64,000 nt of DNA, taken from NCBI GenBank assembly GCA_963837285.1, contig CAWIMS010000001.1, forward strand, positions 62,001-126,000. Direction: 5' to 3'. The translations under genes and the position numbers were made by a program. The stretch comes from Planosporangium sp963837285. GTDB lineage: Bacteria > Actinomycetota > Actinomycetes > Mycobacteriales > Micromonosporaceae. The first letter of the stretch is position 1. The number at the start of each line of letters is the position of its first letter. The notes under the pieces are model-generated. The model saw only the letters and a program-made list of their open reading frames with translations. It did no database searches and was not told the DNA's origin. Positions 16,971 to 25,577 of the stretch are shown one piece after another.

Positions 16971-18653
16971 TCAGTGGGCGCCCGCCCCGGTGAGCGACCG
17001 AACCTCCAGCTCGGCGTACTTCTCCTCGTCGCTGCTCCTTCGACAGGAGCGTGCCGATCCAGCCGCACAGGAAGCCGAACGGGATCGAGATGATGCCCGG
17101 GTTGGACAGCGGGAACCAGTGCCAGTCGTGCTCCGGGAACATCGCGGTCGCCGCCCCGGAGACCACCGGCGAGAAGAACACCAGCACCACCGCGGAGATC
17201 AGGCCGCCGTAGATCGCCGCACACCGCGCCGGAGGTGTTGAACCGCTTCCAGAACAGGCTGTAGAGGATCGCCGGCAGGTTGCCGGAGGCGGCGACCGCG
17301 AAGGCCAGCGCCACCAGGAAGGCCACGTTCAGGTTCTGCGCGAAGATCGACAGCACGATCGACGACCGCGCCGATCACGAGGGCGGAGATCCGGGCGACC
17401 GCGCACCTCCTGCCGCTCCGACGCCTCGCCCCGCTTGATCACGTTGGCGTAGAAGTCGTGCGCCAGGCTGGACGACGAGGCCAGCGTCAGCCCGGCGACC
17501 ACCGCCAGGATCGTGGCGAAGGCGACCGCCGCGATGATCGCCAGCAGGATCGCCCCGCCCAGGTCAGCCGCCGAAGAAGTCGATGCCGAGCGCCTGCGGC
17601 GAGCTGCGGTGCGGCGGTGTTGCCGGCCTTGTCCTGCGCGGTGATCGCCTTGCCGCCGACCAGCGCCGCCGCGCCGAAGCCGAGGGCCAGGGTGAGCAGG
17701 TAGAAGATGCCGATGATGCCGATCGCCCAGAGCACGCTCTTGCGGGCCGCCCGCGCGGTCGGCACGGTGTAGAAGCGGATCAGGATGTGCGGCAGGCCGG
17801 CGGTGCCGAGCACCAGCGCGATGCCGAGCGACAGCAGGTCGATCTTGTTGTAGAAGGTCTGGGTGGCGTCGCCGGCGACCTCCACGCCGTACCGCAGCCC
17901 GGGTTCGAGGAACGCCGCGCCCTTGCCGGACTGCGTGGCCGCGTCGCCGAGCAGCGTGCGACAGGTTGAACTTGTACGTCGACCAGCACCAGCAGCGTCA
18001 TCAGCAGCGCGCCGCACATCAGCAGGAACGCCTTGACGATCTGCACGTACGTGGTGCCCTTCATGCCGCCGACCGTGACGTAGACGATCATCAGGGCGCC
18101 GACCAGGATGATCGTGGCGACCTTGGCGGTGTCGCGCGTCCATGCCCGAGGAAGGTCGGTGCCCGGCTTGATCCCGAGCAGCAGCGCGACCAGCGCGCCC
18201 GCGCCGACCATCTGGGCCAGCAGGTAGAAGATCGACACGGTGATCGTGGAGACGGCGGCCGCCGTGCGCACCGGGCGCTGGCGCATCCGGAACGCCAGCA
18301 CGTCGGCCATCGTGTACCGGCCGGAGTTGCGCAGCAGTTCGGCGACCAGCAGCAGCGCGACCAGCCAGGCGACCAGGAAGCCGATCGAGTAGAGGAAGCC
18401 GTCGTAGCCGTACAGCGCGATGATGCCGGCGATGCCGAGGAAGCGACGCGGCCGACATGTAGTCGCCGCCGATGGCCATGCCGTTCTGGAAGCCGGAGAA
18501 CGAGCGGCCGCCGGCGTAGAAGTCGGTGGCCGTCTCGGGTCTGCCGGCTGGCCCAGATCGTGATGCCCAGCGTGACGCGACGAAGACCAGGAACAGCGTG
18601 ATGGTCAGGGTGCGGGCGGTGTGCGCCCGCCTCAGCCGCGAGTACGTCATCAT
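16971..18653 (-). CDS. actP: Cation/acetate symporter, solute:sodium symporter family (frameshifted)
   Basis: A multi-helix transporter of about 550 residues. Readable parts include MMTYSRLRRAHTARTLTITL, ATDFYAGGRSFSGFQNGMAI, GGDYMSAAS (the SSS sodium-site segment), GYDGFLYS, FYLLAQMVGAGALVALLLG, IVYVTVGGMKGTTYVQIVK, LPHILIRFYTVPTARAARKS and NVAFLVALAFAVAASGNLP, which match ActP acetate/propionate permeases. The C terminus reads out as SSDEEKYAELEVRSLTGAGAH with a stop at 16971. Breaks near 17035, 17220, 17360-17400, 17575-17610, 17960, 18140, 18450 and 18540-18580. The start is set by GAGGAGGTGACC. It directly follows the DUF485 gene, the usual pairing. Confidence 0.8.
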
Positions 18654-18654
18654 G

Positions 18655-18999
18655 GTCACCTCCTCGATCTCGGCCCGGATCCGGTCGGCGAGCGGGTCGA
18701 TCCGCGGTCGGCGTACCGGGAGTAGAGCCAGGCGATCAGGAACGTGGAGACGAACTGGAGCAGCCCGAAGACCAGCGCGACGTTGATGTTTCCGACGAGC
18801 TTGGTGCCCATGAAGCCCGCGGGCGTACGCGGACAGGATCACGTAGAGCGCGTACCAGAGGAAGAACGCGACGGTCATCGGGAAAGACGAAGCTGCGCAA
18901 CGTCTTGCGAAGCCCGGCGAACTCGGCGACTGTTTACGGCCCGGAGGTACACGATTGGGTTCCGCGCCAGCCGGTTGTACCGGTGTCTCGGTGCTCATC
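18655..18999 (-). CDS. DUF485 domain membrane protein, ActP partner (frameshifted)
   Basis: About 115 residues from ATG at 18999 (MSTETPVQPAGAEPNRVPP). The two-helix DUF485 core is visible as VFPMTVAFFLWYALYVILSAY and, after a frame change, as the segment encoding FVSTFLIAWLYSRYADRRI, ending near DPLADRIRAEIEE. DUF485 proteins are small inner-membrane partners always found before ActP-type symporters. Breaks near 18890, 18825 and 18705. The exact stop is hidden by a break, because the frame now reads through into actP; the true stop should overlap or abut the actP start. Confidence 0.65.
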
Positions 19000-19207
19000 T
19001 GCGGGATCACCACCTTGTCGTGTGGGGTGAAAGCGCGGCCGGCGCCTGGTCCCATGCGACTCGGACGCCGACCGATGCCCGGACGGTAGAAACCGGATCG
19101 AGGGCGGTGAAGATGCGAATGGTGGGGTGGGCGGGACGTGCGCCGAACGGCGCCTCCGGTGCGCCCAGTGACAGCGCTCACACCGTTCGTCGCTGATCTC
19201 GCTGGCG

Positions 19208-19725
19208 TTACCCAGCTCGCGGTAGCGCCCCCGGTGGTGCACCAGCGGCGGCTCGGCCTCGGACAGCTCGACCGCTCGATGGTGGCCTCGACCAGCAGGG
19301 CCCAGCCGAGCGGCCGGGCGGCGTCCAGCCGGCAGCCGGCCCAGGTGCCGGCGTCGGCGGGCACCGGCCCGTACCCCGTCTCCTGCCACCGTCGCCGGCT
19401 GGCGCCGTCCGGAAGCGAAAAGGCCACCGGGCGCCGGGAACAGGCCGGCGAACCGGTCGGCGAGCTGGCGATCCTCCGGGGTCAGCGCGGTCACCGCGAA
19501 CCGGCCGGCCGCCTCGACCGCGGCCCACAGGTCGGATTCCTCGTCGAGCAGACCGAGCAGCCGGCCCGGCTCGCCCTCGACCACCAGCGTCGAGGAGACG
19601 GTGAGGCCGGCCGGCCCGGGTGCCGTCCACAGCGTGACCGCCGCGGGCAGCCGGCCGCGCAGCCGGCGTACCGGTGACCGCAGGTGATCCGGGGTGGCGA
19701 ACGGGTCGGACGGTGAGATGGTCAT
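19208..19725 (-). CDS. Flavin reductase family protein (frameshifted, 3' end uncertain)
   Basis: Begins MTISPSDPFATPDHLRSPV at an ATG seven to ten bases after the ABC permease gene. The flavin-reductase split-barrel pattern is seen as RLRGRLPAAVTLWTAPGPAG, LTVSSTLVVEGEPGRLLGLL, RFAVTALTPEDRQLADRFAG, then DAGTWAGCRLDAARPLGWAL and ELSEAEPPLVHHRGRYRELG. It would bind FMN and reduce it with NAD(P)H, or act as a split-barrel partner. Frame breaks near 19425 and 19275. The natural end is probably just after RYRELG near 19208, since family members stop there; without a further correction the frame runs on into the DUF485 gene region. Confidence 0.65.
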
Positions 19726-19732
19726 GGCTCGC

Positions 19733-21358
19733 CTATCGACGTGGCGTGACGGCGACCAGGATCTCCGGCCCCCGCCGGTCGAGGATGTCACCGGCGATGT
19801 AGGTGCCGAGCACCAGCCCGGCCACCCCGTACGCGACGCCCGCGGCCAGCACCGCCAGACCGGCGACGGGCCCGTGTGTGAGCAGCGCCAAAACTAGAAG
19901 TGGCACCTGAAGGATCAGCGCCCCGAACGAACCGACGGCGGCGAGCAGGCCACGCATGCTGCCGGTGCCGCCGCTGACCGAGAACGGGTTGGTCGAGTCC
20001 GGGAACGCGTACGGGGTGAGCACCGAGATCAGCGCCGACACGCCGGTCGACACGCCGAGCCCGGCCGCGACGGTACCGAGGGCGAAGGGCAGTTGGGCCG
20101 CCGCCCCGGTCAGCACCCCGACCGCCACCGTGGCGACGAACAGCAGCGGCGCCATGATGAGTACCAGAGCGATGGCCCGGGCCCGCAACTCGAGCCGGCC
20201 GGGCACGCCGATGAGCAGGTGCAGCGCGTACGCCGAACCGTCGGTACCGAACTGGTTGGCGAGCACCATCGCCGCGAGTACCGCGCTGAACGCTACGGCC
20301 AGCGGCAACGGTGTCCGGCTGCCGCCCGATGAGCTGCCGGCCCGCAGGGCGACCGGGAGGACCACCCCGGCGATCGTGAGCGACAGGATGCTGGCACGCC
20401 GGCGGGGATCGCGCCACCAGTACCGCCACTCCCGGGCCACCAGCGCGGTGAAGCGGCCCGGTCGCAGCGGCCGGAGCGCCGCCGGGAACAGGCCGGCCAC
20501 GATCCCCGCCCGGGAGCCCGCCCGGGACACGGCGCGTCCGCCAGACACCACGCCGATCATGGCCGACTCCAGCGTCGCCGACCACCACAGGGCCAGCGCG
20601 GCCACGGTCACCGCCGCGATACCGAGCTTGGCGAGCGCGTCGGCCCAGCGACCGGCGGCCGCGTCGACCGGCGCGGTGTACGCGGCGGCGAGCGGAGTCC
20701 AGCCCAGTACCCGGGCGACCGCCACGGCCCGGCCGGCATCGCCGTGGGCCACCAGCGCCGACACCCCGAGCTGGAGCGGAGCGATCGACGAGGCGAGCAC
20801 CGCGATCAGGATGGCGGCCAGGTCGCGTACCCGCCGCGACCGCAGCATCGACGCGAAGGCGCTGGTCAGGGCGCGGCTGCCGACGACGCACAGCAGGATC
20901 GCGAGGACCGCGGCGGCCAGCGCGAGCGCGACGACCGGCAGCCCGCCGCCCAGGGCCGCGCCGATCACCAGGCCGAGCAGTGCCACGGCGGTCGCGGCGG
21001 ACGGGACGCTGACCAGCGCGGCGGCCAGCATGCCGCGCAGCAGGGTCCGGCGCGAGATCGGCAGCAGCGCGAACCGCGCCGGGTCGATCGTCTCGTCCAC
21101 GCCGAAGTACAGCAGTGGCAGCAGCAGCCAGCCGAGCGTCAGGGCGGCACCGGCGAACCCGGCGGCGATCAGGCTGGCCGGCCCACGCGTCGCCCCGGAC
21201 GCGAAGAACAGCGCGAACCCGGCCAACGCGCCGACGAACCCGAGGACGCTGCCGGCGACGAACAGGGCGACCCGCCAGCCGTGACCGCGCATGCTGTTGC
21301 GCATCAGGCGCAGCTTCAGCCGGACGAAGTCACCCGCGCCGGGTTGCGCCGAACTCAC
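19733..21358 (-). CDS. ABC transporter permease, multi-helix (ABC-2 like exporter)
   Basis: 541 residues from GTG at 21358, which overlaps the ATPase stop by four bases (GTGA), showing translational coupling. At least ten hydrophobic segments are seen, for example VALFVAGSVLGFVGALAGFA, ASLIAAGFAGAALTLGWLLL, LLGLVIGAALGGGLPVVALA and LPLAVAFSAVLAAMVLANQF. The cytoplasmic RRTLLRG and WRYWWRDPRRRASILS stretches are typical coupling segments of ABC-2 exporters. The substrate is unknown; drug, peptide or lipid export are all possible. It starts a three-gene run with the ATPase upstream and the flavin reductase downstream. Confidence 0.8.
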   Translation of the reverse strand: MSSAQPGAGDFVRLKLRLMRNSMRGHGWRVALFVAGSVLGFVGALAGFALFFASGATRGPASLIAAGFAGAALTLGWLLLPLLYFGVDETIDPARFALLPISRRTLLRGMLAAALVSVPSAATAVALLGLVIGAALGGGLPVVALALAAAVLAILLCVVGSRALTSAFASMLRSRRVRDLAAILIAVLASSIAPLQLGVSALVAHGDAGRAVAVARVLGWTPLAAAYTAPVDAAAGRWADALAKLGIAAVTVAALALWWSATLESAMIGVVSGGRAVSRAGSRAGIVAGLFPAALRPLRPGRFTALVAREWRYWWRDPRRRASILSLTIAGVVLPVALRAGSSSGGSRTPLPLAVAFSAVLAAMVLANQFGTDGSAYALHLLIGVPGRLELRARAIALVLIMAPLLFVATVAVGVLTGAAAQLPFALGTVAAGLGVSTGVSALISVLTPYAFPDSTNPFSVSGGTGSMRGLLAAVGSFGALILQVPLLVLALLTHGPVAGLAVLAAGVAYGVAGLVLGTYIAGDILDRRGPEILVAVTPRR

Positions 21359-22107
21359 AGCCACGACAGCTCCGCCCCGGTCGCCACCCGGCCGCCCACG
21401 ACGCTGACGAACACGTCCTCCAGCGGCCGGCCCTGGCGCACCTCGTCGAGGGTGCCGACCGCTTTGATCTCGCCGCCAGTCAGGATCGCGACGTGGCTGC
21501 ACAGCCGCTCCACGACCTCCATCACGTGGCTGGAGAAGATGACCGTGCCGCCGCCGGACACGTACCGGTGCAGGATGTCGCGGATCAGCGCCGCCGACAC
21601 CGGGTCGACCGCTTCGAACGGCTCGTCGAGTACGAGCAGCCGGGGTGCGTGCAGCAGCGCGCAGGCCAGGCCGATCTTCTTCTTCATGCCGGCCGAGTAG
21701 TCGACGACGAGGGTACGGCCGGCGCCGGACAGGCCGAGGACGTCAAGCAGTTCGGTGGCGCGGGTGTCCACCGTCTGCCGGTCCATGCCACGCAACAGTC
21801 CGGTGTACGCGAGAAGCTCGCTGCCGGAGAGCCGATCGAACATGCGCACCGAGTCGGGCAGCGCCCCGAGCAGCCGCTTCGCGGTCACCGGGTCGACCCA
21901 TACGTCGTGGCCCAGCACGTACGCCGTGCCGGTGTCCGGGCGGAGCAGGCCGACCGCCATGGAGAGGGTGGTCGTCTTGCCGGCCCCGTTGGGCCCGAGC
22001 AGCCCGTAGAACGACCCGACGGGTACGTCGAGATCGACTCCACCGACCGCGATCACGCCGTCGAAGCGCTTGACGAGCCCCCGCAGTACCAGCGCGCTTT
22101 CGGTCAC
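21355..22107 (-). CDS. ABC transporter ATP-binding protein
   Basis: About 250 residues from GTG at 22107 (VTESALVLRGLVKRF); ATG at 22134 is also in frame. The nucleotide-binding domain has Walker A GLLGPNGAGKTTTLSM, the Q loop region, an ABC signature altered to DYSAGMKKKIGLACALLHAP, Walker B RLLVLDEPFEAVDP and the switch His in VIFSSHVMEVVERL. The signature is YSAGM instead of LSGGQ, as in many exporter ATPases of the CcmA/DrrA type. It works with the permease encoded immediately downstream. Confidence 0.85.
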   Translation of the reverse strand: MTESALVLRGLVKRFDGVIAVGGVDLDVPVGSFYGLLGPNGAGKTTTLSMAVGLLRPDTGTAYVLGHDVWVDPVTAKRLLGALPDSVRMFDRLSGSELLAYTGLLRGMDRQTVDTRATELLDVLGLSGAGRTLVVDYSAGMKKKIGLACALLHAPRLLVLDEPFEAVDPVSAALIRDILHRYVSGGGTVIFSSHVMEVVERLCSHVAILTGGEIKAVGTLDEVRQGRPLEDVFVSVVGGRVATGAELSWL

Positions 22108-22163
22108 GCCACGACGGTATCCCGCACCATCCATGCCGCGATGTCAAGCGCTGATACGGCAAC

Positions 22164-22190
22164 TGTGGACAAGTACAGTGACCTGTGGAT
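22164..22190 (+). promoter_or_regulatory. Paired DnaA-box-like sites upstream of Uma2 gene 1
   Basis: TGTGGACAA at 22164, the exact complement of the actinobacterial DnaA box TTGTCCACA, is followed 11 bases on by TGTGGATAG, one base from a box. A 26-bp stretch (TGTGGACAAGTACAGTGACC and TGTGGA) is identical to that before Uma2 gene 2. It lies about 50-75 bp before the gene start. Confidence 0.5.
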
Positions 22191-22238
22191 AGCCGCGGAA
22201 ACCTGTCGGCCGCTCGACCCAGAATGGAGGCCGTGACC

Positions 22239-22790
22239 ATGACCGAGTCATTCGCGCCGCCGGTTGAGGGCTGGACATTCGACGATCTTGACCAGCTTCC
22301 CGACATCGGCGTGCGCTACGAGCTGTTCGACGGGAGCCTTCTGGTGAGTCCGGCACCTGCGTGGCGCCACACCCGTGCCAACAACCTTCTCCGCGAGGTG
22401 CTGACGGCGCAGATGCCGCCCAACTTCAAGCTTGTCCACGACGGCGGGGTGACCGTCCGCGGCCGACGAACCTACTTCATCCCGGATCTCTGCGTCGTGC
22501 CGGCAACCGTCTACGACAAGGAGATCGATCTACTCAACCAGGACGACGTGCGGCTCGCGGTCGAGGTGCTGTCGCCGTCCAATCCCGGCAACGATCTCGT
22601 TCTCAAGCGGCACTACTACGCCGTCGGCGGGATACCCCGGTACTGGATCGTGGACCCGAAGCAGCGGACCCTGACCGTGTTGACCCTCGACGGCGACAGC
22701 TACGCCGAACGCGCCGTGGTCGAGCCCGGCCAGGTCTGGGAATCGACCGAGCCGTTCCCGCTCCGCATCGACCCGGTGGACTTCGTGTAG
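22239..22790 (+). CDS. Uma2 family endonuclease-like protein 1
   Basis: 183 residues from ATG at 22239, eight bases after GGAGG; the same GGAGG-to-ATG layout is kept in the neighbouring copy. It is a DUF820/Uma2 protein with a PD-(D/E)XK nuclease fold: DIGVRYELFDGSLLVSPAP, then the metal-binding Asp in YFIPDLCVVP and the E-x-K like core LAVEVLSPSNPGND with KRHYYAVGGIPRYWIVDP. The family is greatly expanded in cyanobacteria and actinobacteria; nuclease activity is predicted, biological role unknown. It shares YxVGG/AGGxPxYWIVDP and a GQVWESTEPFPLR end with the copy at 22890, so the two arose by tandem duplication including the upstream region. Confidence 0.85.
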   Translation: MTESFAPPVEGWTFDDLDQLPDIGVRYELFDGSLLVSPAPAWRHTRANNLLREVLTAQMPPNFKLVHDGGVTVRGRRTYFIPDLCVVPATVYDKEIDLLNQDDVRLAVEVLSPSNPGNDLVLKRHYYAVGGIPRYWIVDPKQRTLTVLTLDGDSYAERAVVEPGQVWESTEPFPLRIDPVDFV

Positions 22791-22815
22791 AGCTGTCAAG
22801 CCCGGATCCGAGATC

Positions 22816-22844
22816 TGTGGACAAGTACAGTGACCTGTGGACAA
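22816..22844 (+). promoter_or_regulatory. Paired perfect DnaA-box-like sites upstream of Uma2 gene 2
   Basis: Two exact TGTGGACAA sequences (complement of TTGTCCACA), in direct orientation and 11 bases apart, lie about 45-75 bp before the gene start. The intervening GTACAGTGACC matches that before Uma2 gene 1. Confidence 0.55.
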
Positions 22845-22889
22845 GGCCCGGAAAGTGTCGGTCGGCCCACCAGGATGGAGGTCATGACC

Positions 22890-23453
22890 ATGACCGAACC
22901 CTTCACGCATCCTGAGGTCGGCCAGCCGTGGACCATCGAGGACCTCGCGAAGCTGCCCGACGACGACGGAGTGCGCTACGAGATCGTCGATGGGAGTCTC
23001 CTGGTGAGTCCACAAGCCGGCAAACCCCACGGTCGCGCCGCCAACCGCTTGCGCAGGCTGCTCGACCGCCAGGCACCGGCGGACGTTGTCGCCCTGCAAG
23101 ACATGGGCGTCAACGTGGAACGGCGACGAAGCTATTTCGTGCCCGACGTGTTCGTGGTCCCTGTTGACGCCTTCGACCAGGGCGACGACGACTCCTTCGA
23201 CCAGAGCGACGTCCTGCTCGTGATCGAGGTGCTTTCGCCGTCGAATCCCGGCAACGACCTCGTGCTCAAGCGGCACTACTACGCCGCTGGCGGCGTGCCG
23301 CACTACTGGATCGTCGATCCGCAGAAGCGGACGCTGACCGTGCTCGGCCTCGACGGCGACAGTTATGTTGAACGCGCCGTGGTCGAGCCCGGCCAGGTCT
23401 GGGAATCGACCGAGCCGTTCCCTCTTCGCGTCGACCCCGGAGAATTCGTCTAG
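22890..23453 (+). CDS. Uma2 family endonuclease-like protein 2
   Basis: 187 residues from ATG at 22890 with GGAGG eight bases before. The catalytic fold is seen as DGVRYEIVDGSLLVSPQAG, YFVPDVFVVP, VLLVIEVLSPSNPGNDLV and KRHYYAAGGVPHYWIVDP. It is the tandem paralogue of the gene at 22239: the two proteins are nearly identical from IEVLSPSN to the C terminus and differ more in the first half, where target or partner contact may lie. Its stop overlaps the stop of the convergent symporter gene by four bases. Confidence 0.85.
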   Translation: MTEPFTHPEVGQPWTIEDLAKLPDDDGVRYEIVDGSLLVSPQAGKPHGRAANRLRRLLDRQAPADVVALQDMGVNVERRRSYFVPDVFVVPVDAFDQGDDDSFDQSDVLLVIEVLSPSNPGNDLVLKRHYYAAGGVPHYWIVDPQKRTLTVLGLDGDSYVERAVVEPGQVWESTEPFPLRVDPGEFV

Positions 23454-25150
23454 AGGCGCAGCGCGTCGGGTGCGTGCAGTCGCAGCATGGTGGCGCTCAC
23501 GCTCCCCGGCACCTTGTTCCGGGTCGCCAGCGACACCGCCACCATCACCGCGAACGCGAGCGGCACCGTCCATGCCGCCGGCTGGGCGAGCAGCGCCGCG
23601 ATCCAGCCGTCGCCCACCGGCCCGGCGAACACGGTCAACAGCACCGCCCCGACCGCTGCCCCGCCACCGGCGACGATGCCGGCTACCGCGCCCGGCGCGG
23701 TCAGCCCGCGCCACCAGATGCCGAGTACGAGCATCGGGCAGAAGCTCGACGCGGCGACCGCGAACGCCAGGCCGACCACCTGGGAAACGTCCAATCCGGA
23801 CACTCGCAGCGCCAGTATCAAGGGGACGACACCGGCGACGACCGCGGCACGGCGGAAGTCACGCACCGAGCCGTGCCCGAGCACGTCGGTGGACAGTACC
23901 CCGGCCACCGAGGTGAGCAGCCCGGACGAGGTGGACAGGAACGCCGCGAACGCGCCGGCCGCCACCAGCGCGCCGAGCAACTGCCCGGCGATCCCGCCGC
24001 CGAGCGCGGCCGTCGGCAGCAGGAGCACCGCCGCGTCGGTCTGGCCGGTCATCAGCAGTTGCGGCACGTAGATCCGCCCGAGCACGCCGTACAGCGTGGG
24101 TAACAGGTAGAACAGGCCGACCAGGCCGAGCACGATCAGCGTCGTGCGGCGGGCGGCGGCGCCGTCCGGGTTCGTGTAGAACCGCACGAGTACGTGTGGG
24201 AGCCCCATCGTGCCGAGGAACGTGGCCAGGATCAGCGAGTACGTGGCGAACAGGCTCTGGCCCGACGCGCCACCCGGCAGCAGCCAAGCCAGCCCCGACT
24301 CGGTAGCGACAGCGCTCACGGCCGGCACCCGGGCGCCGGCCGGCATCGCCAGCGTGGTGCCCGCGCCGACCGTGTGCTCGCCCACGTCCAGCGTCACCGT
24401 CGAGTCGACCGCTGACCCGTCGAGCTCACCGTGTACCCCCGCGGTTGTCTCTTCGGTGAGGGTGAGCACCGCGGCGTGGCGCATGTCGACGGAGGTCGCG
24501 CGGCTGAAGGTGGCGGCGTCCGGCGCGAGCGCCGGACGCCCGTCGTGCTGCCACGCCGCGATCAGGAAGAACACCGGCACGGCCAGGGAGGTCAACTTCA
24601 GCCAGTACTGGAACGCCTGCACGAATGTGATCGCGCGCATCCCGCCGAGCGCCACGTTGGCGGTGACCACCCCGCCGACCAGGAGGGCGCCGAGGGCGTA
24701 CGGGCCGCCGGTCACCGTCTGGAGGGTCAGGCCGGCGCCCTGGAGCTGAGGAACGAGGTACAGCCAGCCGATGAACAGCACGAACGCGGTGGCGAGCTTG
24801 CGCAGCGGCCGGGAGCCGAGCCGGACCTCGCAGAAGTCGGGCAGGGTGAACGCGCCCGACCGGCGCAGCGGCGCGGCGACGAACAGCAGCAGCGCGAGGT
24901 ACCCGGCGGCGAAGCCCACCGGGTACCAGAGCACGTCGACGCCGTGCTTGAGGATCAGCCCGGCGACGCCGAGGAAGCTCGCGGCGGACAGGTACTCGCC
25001 ACCGATCGCGGCCGCGTTCCAGGTCGGGCTGACCACCCGGGAGGCGACCAGAAAGTCCGAGGTGGTACGCGCGAGGCGCAGCCCGTACGCGCCGATCGCC
25101 ACCGTCACCAGCGTGACCGCGACAACGGCGGGCAGCGCGTACGGGTTCAC
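23450..25150 (-). CDS. Sodium:solute symporter, monocarboxylate/ActP-like
   Basis: 566 residues from GTG at 25150. About 13 helices follow the SSS plan: a first helix ALPAVVAVTLVTVAIGAYGL, the substrate/sodium motif NAAAIGGEYLSAASFLGVAG, FIGWLYLVPQLQGAGLTLQ, GGMRAITFVQAFQYWLKL, then GLPHVLVRFYTNPDGAAARR and VVGLAFAVAASSFCPMLVLG. A hydrophilic insert of about 80 residues (DAATFSRATSVDMRHA to ESGLAWLLPG) sits in mid-protein, as in ActP relatives. It likely imports a monocarboxylate with sodium. It overlaps its small partner gene by four bases and lies in one run with a two-component system. It is intact, unlike the other symporter at 16971. Confidence 0.85.
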   Translation of the reverse strand: MNPYALPAVVAVTLVTVAIGAYGLRLARTTSDFLVASRVVSPTWNAAAIGGEYLSAASFLGVAGLILKHGVDVLWYPVGFAAGYLALLLFVAAPLRRSGAFTLPDFCEVRLGSRPLRKLATAFVLFIGWLYLVPQLQGAGLTLQTVTGGPYALGALLVGGVVTANVALGGMRAITFVQAFQYWLKLTSLAVPVFFLIAAWQHDGRPALAPDAATFSRATSVDMRHAAVLTLTEETTAGVHGELDGSAVDSTVTLDVGEHTVGAGTTLAMPAGARVPAVSAVATESGLAWLLPGGASGQSLFATYSLILATFLGTMGLPHVLVRFYTNPDGAAARRTTLIVLGLVGLFYLLPTLYGVLGRIYVPQLLMTGQTDAAVLLLPTAALGGGIAGQLLGALVAAGAFAAFLSTSSGLLTSVAGVLSTDVLGHGSVRDFRRAAVVAGVVPLILALRVSGLDVSQVVGLAFAVAASSFCPMLVLGIWWRGLTAPGAVAGIVAGGGAAVGAVLLTVFAGPVGDGWIAALLAQPAAWTVPLAFAVMVAVSLATRNKVPGSVSATMLRLHAPDALRL

Positions 25151-25536
25151 TTGTCGGGCCGTTCGACCAGCGCGGTGAAGTCACGTTCGGTGCGCTCGGC
25201 CAGCCGCACGTAGGCCCAGCCGACCACCGCCAGGAACGGGTACGCGACGAGCCCGAGCAGCAGCCACGGCAGCGCGACCCCGAACGGGCGGGCCCGGGCC
25301 ACCGCCGGGGCGACCGCGAACAGCAGCGGCAACCCGCCGAGGCCGACCGCGACCACGAACGCGAGCCGCAGCGCCAAGGCGAGCTGGGTGCGCACCAGCC
25401 CGCGAACGAGCGCCTCGCCGATCTGGCTCTGCTCTTCCAGCTCAACTCGGGTGTGCGAGTTGCTACGGTCGCGCGCCGCGCGGGCGAGGACGACCCGGAC
25501 CCGCTTCGGGGGTACGGGCTCGGCCGGGGTCGCCAT
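25147..25536 (-). CDS. Small two-helix membrane protein, symporter partner
   Basis: 129 residues. A basic N terminus (PPKRVRVVLARAARDRS) and a VELEEQSQIGEALVRG segment lead to two membrane helices, LALALRLAFVVAVGLGGLPL and LPWLLLGLVAYPFLAVVGWA, then a short tail. It has the size, topology and position of DUF485-type partners of SSS transporters but only weak sequence likeness. The GTGA overlap with the symporter start shows coupling. Confidence 0.65.
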   Translation of the reverse strand: MATPAEPVPPKRVRVVLARAARDRSNSHTRVELEEQSQIGEALVRGLVRTQLALALRLAFVVAVGLGGLPLLFAVAPAVARARPFGVALPWLLLGLVAYPFLAVVGWAYVRLAERTERDFTALVERPDK

Positions 25537-25558
25537 GTCCGGAGTCTGGCCGAGTTCG

Positions 25559-25577
25559 CATGATCATGGAAGGGGGC
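25559..25577 (-). terminator. CATGATCATG half-site at the histidine kinase 3' end
   Basis: CATGATCATGGAAGGGGGC covers the kinase stop codon and the bases after it. It is identical over 19 bases to the right arm of the hairpin at 32200-32260, where it also follows a gene stop on the minus strand. No opposite arm is present here. Confidence 0.45.

Noticed and set aside
22130..22850. Origin of replication, because of DnaA-box pairs
   Set aside because: Only four boxes are present, with no dnaA, dnaN or gyr genes and no AT-rich unwinding region; promoter sites are more likely.
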